From NCBI GenBank assembly GCA_004151065.3, contig NWUY0300008172.1, positions 1 to 10,743 on the forward strand: DNA of 10,743 nt, read 5' to 3'. The notes under the pieces were generated by a model. The model searched no databases. It was not told the origin of the DNA and saw only the letters and a program-made list of their open reading frames with translations. A program made the position numbers and the translations under genes. Below are positions 7,187 through 10,743 of the stretch, piece by piece (position 1 is the stretch's first letter; the number at the start of each line of letters is the position of its first letter). Source of the stretch: Larix sibirica. Its lineage: Eukaryota > Streptophyta > Pinopsida > Pinales > Pinaceae.

Positions 7187-7783
7187 ATGGATGGCATTAA
7201 TTCTGTGTTGGGCAGGCCCAAAACAATGGAGCAATATCATATTCACAAGCTCTTTGGGCTAGAGCAATCAGGAAGCATTGAGGATCATTGTGAGACGATT
7301 GAAGAGTTTAGTGAGGAGGATATATGGGGCGGTGTTAATTATGGTGCCCAGACCAAGCAGGCTGGCTTACAGGAAAATGGGTGTAATGTTGTTGCTGAGT
7401 GCAGATCAATGGGAATTATGGAAGGGAATGGTAATGATAGAAGGAGTTCAGCGAAGATTGTCAAGAAGGAACCTTGTCATGAAGAAAATATTGAGAGGAG
7501 AATGAGATATCAGTCTTCTGCACCTATGAATATTCCCAACTGGTCTCAGATGGTATGGAAGTTGAAGAAGGATGATAATTTTGGTAGTCATGGGATAGTT
7601 GACGATGATTATGAAGATAGGGATTTTGATAGGATCCCACCCCATGAGCTCATTGCCAGGCAGCTTGGCCGGAACGAGATAGCTTCGTTCTCGGTATATG
7701 AAGGCGTTGGGAGGACTCTCAAAGGCAGAGATCTCAGGCAGGTTCGAAATGCAATCTGGACGAGGACTGGTTTTCTTGAATGA
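7187..7783 (+). CDS. S40-like senescence regulator (DUF584 family)
   Basis: An intact single-exon gene of 198 residues. S40 proteins are small plant-specific, mostly nuclear proteins tied to leaf senescence and stress; their biochemical activity is unknown. Seen here: EEFSEEDIW at residues 39-47, like the short acidic 'DVW' motif near the N-terminus of the family; SSAPMNIPNW at 110-119; an acidic run VDDDYEDRDF at 138-147; PPHELIARQ at 151-159; and the family-defining block EGVGRTLKGRDLRQVRNAIW at 172-191, ending TGFLE. I chose the ATG at 7187 because it has a good context (GCCATGG); the frame is open back to 7091 but without another ATG. The ~100 residues between motifs are low in known features, longer than in compact family members. 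No membrane segment or signal peptide. It is the only gene in the window with an unbroken frame; the neighbours are transposon debris. Confidence 0.87.
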   Translation: MDGINSVLGRPKTMEQYHIHKLFGLEQSGSIEDHCETIEEFSEEDIWGGVNYGAQTKQAGLQENGCNVVAECRSMGIMEGNGNDRRSSAKIVKKEPCHEENIERRMRYQSSAPMNIPNWSQMVWKLKKDDNFGSHGIVDDDYEDRDFDRIPPHELIARQLGRNEIASFSVYEGVGRTLKGRDLRQVRNAIWTRTGFLE

Positions 7784-7970
7784 AATCCAATAGGACTTCC
7801 AGGGCCGTGTATTTCAATTTCGGATACTGATACTAATTCCAGGTTCGTAGGTGTTAGCATTATGAGTCAGTATGCAATTGAAAACAATAAAAGCTTCATT
7901 TTACACAATGCTTCTGTTGGAGTTCTACTCTTGAGGTTTGAAAATCTAAATGTGAACGGCATATTGATAA
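7784..7970 (+). promoter_or_regulatory. probable 3' UTR with polyadenylation signal
   Basis: The stretch after the stop codon has no coding capacity. AATAAA at 7886-7891, 103 bp after the stop, is a plausible near-upstream poly(A) element. The cleavage site cannot be read from sequence alone. Confidence 0.5.
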
Positions 7971-8069
7971 CAGAAATTCATCGCCAATGTTATAAAAAAC
8001 TGTTTTTTTATAACAGACCAGAAATTCATCGCCAACGTTATAAAAAACCGTTTTTTTTTTATAACAGAC
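7971..8069. repeat. two tandem ~48-bp units, each with an AT-rich hairpin
   Basis: Copy 1 is 7971-8018 and copy 2 is 8019-8069, which has three extra T. Each unit runs CAGAAATTCATCGCCAAYG, then a palindrome: GTTATAAAAAAC, one or two bases, then a T-run and ATAAC. In copy 1 the stem can extend to TGTTATAAAAAAC (7988-8000). The core ATCGCCAATGTTATAAAA returns once more at 8513-8530 without the second arm. Confidence 0.88.
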
Positions 8070-8170
8070 GTACAATTCAGCAACTAAGTGTTTAATATTT
8101 CTAAACAAGCTGTTTGAAAATTTTCATCAATTTACAAACTGCTTTCTTTTATCTTCTCTTATTTTGCAAT

Positions 8171-8244
8171 TTCGTCCATAATCCATGTTAAGGATCAACA
8201 CAATGTTTTCGTCCATAATCCATATTAAGGATCAACACAATGTG
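8171..8244. repeat. 37-bp tandem duplication
   Basis: 8171-8207 and 8208-8244 are identical but for one base (G8187 versus A8224). Each unit starts TTCGTCCATAATCCAT and ends AAGGATCAACACAATGTT or close to it. The flanking DNA (8070-8170 and 8245-8512) is AT-rich, and I see no gene or other element in it. Confidence 0.9.
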
Positions 8245-8512
8245 ATGTATAAATCTTTGAATGTTTAAGATTATGCATAAATCTCTAATTTTTCAAATAT
8301 TTTCTTTGTCCAATTTATTTTGAATTTGAGGCCTCTTAAATACTTGATTGTAAGAGTATTTTGTTTGTTGCAAAATTTCATTTACCTGAAACCTATTTTT
8401 ACATCGCTCTATCGATAGAAAAATTTGCATAAAACCTAAAAAAACATAAAAGTATCAGCCTGCATTCAATACATAAAATAATAGTTGGCAATATGAATGA
8501 CCCAGGAAAGTT

Positions 8513-8530
8513 ATCGCCAATGTTATAAAA
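8513..8530 (+). repeat. third copy of the ATCGCCAAYGTTATAAAA core
   Basis: An 18-bp match to the start of the hairpin units at 7980 and 8028. The downstream arm is replaced by unrelated sequence. It lies 77 bp before the LTR. Confidence 0.7.
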
Positions 8531-8606
8531 TATAGGTTTTCTAAGCTGAGTTTGGTAGGAGTTAGGGATTAATTTATTTTATGCATGTTTTATTAGAATT
8601 TGATTT

Positions 8607-8887
8607 TGTTGGATGTGTGTATATTGGTTTTTTATTAATAAAAATTTATTGCAAGGTTAAAATTGTTTTTATATCACATATTTCAAGGCAACTAGAAAAA
8701 TTAAGGTGGGATGGACTTTCAAAAAGGACATGCAATTAGGTTCCAAATGGAAAATAGATCCAAACTCCAATGCACATTAACTTGTTAGTACACTTGGTTT
8801 TAATACATTTACCAGGGGAATGCTCCCAACTAGAATAAGTCAAATGTCTATATGGGTGACGGTTGGTGATAGTGACTATAACCAACA
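8607..8887 (-). mobile_element. solitary LTR in minus orientation (probable 3' LTR)
   Basis: The 281-bp block has terminal inverted repeats TGTTGG (8607-8612) and CCAACA (8882-8887), the TG...CA ends of an LTR. On the minus strand it begins right after a polypurine tract, as a 3' LTR does. Inside, in transcription order, TATAAAAA (8673-8666) is followed by AATAAA (8650-8645), a plausible promoter and poly(A) signal. The 5 bp outside its far end are GATTT (8602-8606), one side of a possible target-site duplication. No second LTR copy is visible in the window. The size fits copia-type LTRs, but I cannot assign the superfamily. Confidence 0.68.
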
Positions 8888-8898
8888 CTCCCCCTTAA
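8888..8898 (-). other. polypurine tract of the minus-oriented LTR element
   Basis: The minus strand reads TTAAGGGGGAG immediately followed by the LTR's TGTTGG. This is the standard plus-strand primer site placed directly before a 3' LTR and sets the element's orientation. Confidence 0.75.
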
Positions 8899-9230
8899 TT
8901 ACTGTTGATGTTTGGGAAAGTTGTGGGTAGACATCCTCTTGGATGTAGTCATGGTGCTTGGATTGATGGGTCATGGTGGTTTGACCTATGGAGGATGATG
9001 ATGGTTCAGTCATTGGTATATGTGAGGCCCTTGGATGTATCCTTTCTTGGTCATGGTGCTTGGTCAAGTGGTAGAAGGCTTTGAAGCTTGCAGATCTACT
9101 CCCTAGTTCTGGAAGGCCCTGGTAAAGTCCTTCTTATCATGGTACTTGATCAAGTGGTATAGGACTTGGGTTTCCCATCACATGCCTACCTGGATCTAGT
9201 ATTCCTTGTCATAATATAGTGGATTTGACT
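8899..9230 (-). repeat. diverged ~86-102-bp repeats next to the polypurine tract
   Basis: On the plus strand TCATGGTGCTTGG occurs at 8949 and 9051, and the related TCATGGTACTTGATCAAGTGG at 9137. The last two are preceded by AGGCCCTTGG or AGGCCCTGG and share CTTGRTCAAGTGGTA. The units are therefore offset by 102 and 86 bp and have diverged. The location suggests 3' non-coding internal DNA of the minus-oriented LTR element. A 63-codon minus-strand reading frame crosses this region into the LTR but resembles no retroelement protein. Confidence 0.55.
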
Positions 9231-9934
9231 TACCCATTCTTAGGAATTATCTACCCCTATTGTAATGGTCAAGTCTACTCCAGTGTGGTGCACACACACT
9301 AGTTCTCTTCTGACGTGGATGGATTTGCATGTGAAGCAATCTCATGGAAATCCTTCTTGGGATATGAAGAGTAAGTTTATAAATCATGTTACATACGTAA
9401 ATGATAATTAAATAATAGTTGAGGGCAAGGGTTAAATTAGACAGGAACCCTTACCCATTAGTCAATTTTTTTATGACAGTTTTGTTTTAGAAGTTTCCCT
9501 ATTTTTAACGTTTAAAAACTATTTTTACCCTTCAATTAAAATTTGTAGTTTGAGCAATTACATTGAAACAGGGGTCGAAACTTTGAGTAGTAATAGGGGT
9601 CGAAATTATGAATTTGGAGTAGCAAGGTTTTGAATAAAAATGTGAATAACTTTGATGTAGCATAGATCTAATGCGAATGAAAGATTCCATGCATTTTTTT
9701 GTGTGAATGCACTCATCCTTCTGGAATATTGGTGAGAATTCTATTATTTCCTTCTCTCTACAAGCATGGGTTAATGTATAAAAATGTTTGGTGAAATTAC
9801 TGAATGGAATGTGTTAAATAATTAATCCTGAGTCAGAAGTACTATTAAGAATGAGAGTGGATGGAACTAAGCAATGATCGAGTGTATAATAAATTATTGA
9901 ATGGAATGTAGATTTGATCATCCATAGGTTCTTT
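9231..9934. other. gene-free stretch
   Basis: I see no coding similarity on either strand. The only structure is the pair AGGGGTCGAAA-like motifs at about 9570 and 9596, and an 18-bp direct repeat AATTAYTGAATGGAATGT at 9795-9812 and 9892-9909 (one mismatch). It may be the remaining internal part of the minus-oriented LTR element, or unrelated intergenic DNA. Confidence 0.5.
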
Positions 9935-9987
9935 TAATCTAGTGGTAGCGGAATATTAGGAGACGAAAATTGTCAATGGTTAACTCC
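9935..9987 (+). other. weak tRNA-like A-box/B-box pair
   Basis: TAATCTAGTGG (9935-9945) matches the pol III A box at 10 of 11 positions, followed by GTAGCGG as in tRNA-derived SINE heads. GTTAACTCC (9979-9987) matches the B box at 7 of 9, with 33 bp between. It may be a decayed SINE head; I see no target-site duplication or tail. Confidence 0.3.
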
Positions 9988-10172
9988 CCTCTTGCATCCC
10001 AATACCACTTTTGTTAACAGTTTTGACGTGGCACTATATGAGAACCATCGAGACATGAAGGTGGGTTTGTAAAACCACTACCTTCAACTCCCAATACCAC
10101 CTATGTGTTTAACCCTTGTGGGTTGGAAAACCACTGCCTTCAACTCCTAATACCACCTTTGTTTAACCCTCG
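9981..10172. repeat. 57-bp tandem repeat, two copies plus a partial one
   Basis: 10061-10117 and 10118-10172 share GTGGGTTKG, AAAACCACTRCCTTCAACTC, CYAATACCACC and TTTAACCCT. A partial earlier copy at about 9981-10016 has AACTCCCCTC, CCCAATACCAC and TTTTGTTAAC. The repeat does not code. Confidence 0.8.
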
Positions 10173-10500
10173 GTCATAGGTTTTGGTCACCTGGCAGCAT
10201 AGTTATATACCAGAGTTTGACCCCACATGTGGCTAAACCATTGGTTTTTTGTTAAGCGAATAAAGAAACTATGGATTGCTCCACCATACACACAATATGT
10301 AAAAATGACACACTTACAGTCTCTAAATGCCAAAAATCGTGGTTCTATTTCTACTAGAAATCAAAGGGCGCTACATTCTATTGAAAAAAAAATTACAGGC
10401 TCAAATCGTAACCCTATCATTTGCATATAATAAGGCTTTGAATGAATGTTTGAATAGGGTGTAACGATCCATCACAAGGTAATCGAGTTCAAGCTTACCC
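10173..10500. other. gene-free stretch
   Basis: Reading frames here are short and resemble nothing I recognise. A run of nine A lies at about 10384-10392. It may belong to the degraded copia element that becomes recognisable further right. Confidence 0.4.
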
Positions 10501-10569
10501 CATCCCCAAACACAATGTAGTCATGCCTCGCCGCTACAAGGATTTCCCCAATTCGATTAAGGAAATCCA

Positions 10570-10743
10570 CGAGTTTGATTTNGTGGTGACTTCCAAGTGG
10601 ATCTAAAAGATGAAGCATACAAAAAATGGTAGCATCGAGAAACACAAAGCAAGGTTCATGTCCCGAAGATTCTCTCATAAAAAGGGAGTGGACTACGAGG
10701 AGACATTTGCAACAATGGCCAAGTACACTACTATTAGTACTAT
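10570..10743 (+). pseudogene. copia reverse transcriptase fragment, runs off the window
   Basis: The plus strand reads VVTSKWI, a stop, KMKHTKNGSIEKHKARFM, SRRFSHKKGVDYEETFAT and MAKYTTIS, up to the window end. These match the N-terminal RVT_2 blocks 'KWIYKIKH', 'GxIEKxKARFVARGFSQ' and 'GVDYEETFAPVARYTSI'. It is a different copia lineage from the element at 614-4573, judging by the GVDYEETFA block. The stop in place of tyrosine and replacements at conserved sites (proline of FAPVA is threonine) mark it as decayed. N10582 lies just before it. The upstream part is hard to read, so an internal deletion before VVTSKW is likely. Confidence 0.8.

Noticed and set aside
7448-7860. Minus-strand and alternative-frame readings over the S40 gene
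   Set aside because: Shadows of the plus-strand gene, which has the recognised family motifs.
7971-8069. Repeat-spacer structure resembling a small CRISPR array
   Set aside because: Only two adjacent units without unique spacers, in plant DNA with no cas genes.
8876-9067. A 63-codon minus-strand frame crossing the polypurine tract
   Set aside because: Histidine- and serine-rich with no known retroelement C-terminus; it follows from repeat sequence and crosses the PPT into the LTR.
10540-10568. Perfect 8-bp inverted repeat GGATTTCC/GGAAATCC around 13 bases
   Set aside because: Short enough to occur by chance in 10 kb, and no context suggests a function.

Overview
The window reads as nuclear DNA of a seed plant. 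It is AT-rich, has a very low gene density, and is filled with old, broken retroelements of typical plant families (Ty1/copia, a plant LINE with an RNase H tail, a tRNA-derived SINE). The one intact gene belongs to the plant-specific S40 (DUF584) senescence-regulator family. The amount of decayed copia sequence would suit a large gymnosperm-type genome, but that is an inference. A single N at 10582 points to draft assembly. I see no bacterial operon, phage, CRISPR array or rRNA.

Layout. (1) About 92-562, minus strand: exon-like relics of an unidentified protein-coding gene, with stops and a frameshift. (2) 614-4573, plus strand: a degraded copia polyprotein in canonical order (gag, zinc knuckle, protease, GAG-pre-integrase, integrase, reverse transcriptase, RNase H), with no LTR on either side. 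It is broken by a roughly 475-bp antisense copia RT fragment (1261-1735) set between 44-bp direct repeats, and by 73-bp and 43-bp tandem duplications. (3) 4574-5780: a 5'-truncated LINE, joined directly to the copia RNase H remnant and ending in an A-rich tail; it carries a zf-RVT zinc-binding module and a plant-LINE RNase H domain. (4) 5998-6184, minus strand: a tRNA-derived SINE-like element flanked by a 16-bp target-site duplication. (5) 6298-6549: a diverged ~131-bp direct duplication with ACGT-core palindromes upstream of the gene. (6) 7187-7783: the S40-like gene, single exon and intact. (7) 7971-8244: short tandem repeats, some with AT-rich hairpins. (8) 8607-8898: a minus-oriented LTR with its polypurine tract and no partner LTR in the window, followed by repeat-bearing non-coding DNA. 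(9) 9935-10172: a weak tRNA-like A/B-box pair and a 57-bp tandem repeat. (10) 10570 to the end: the start of another broken plus-strand copia RT.

Only the S40-like gene looks functional; everything else reads as transposon insertion, nesting, microduplication and decay around it. I did not find a convincing undescribed system. The observations most worth checking are the antisense RT fragment bracketed by a 44-bp host duplication, the tail-less SINE with a clear target-site duplication, the orphan LTR/PPT, and the repeated hairpin motif downstream of the S40 gene.
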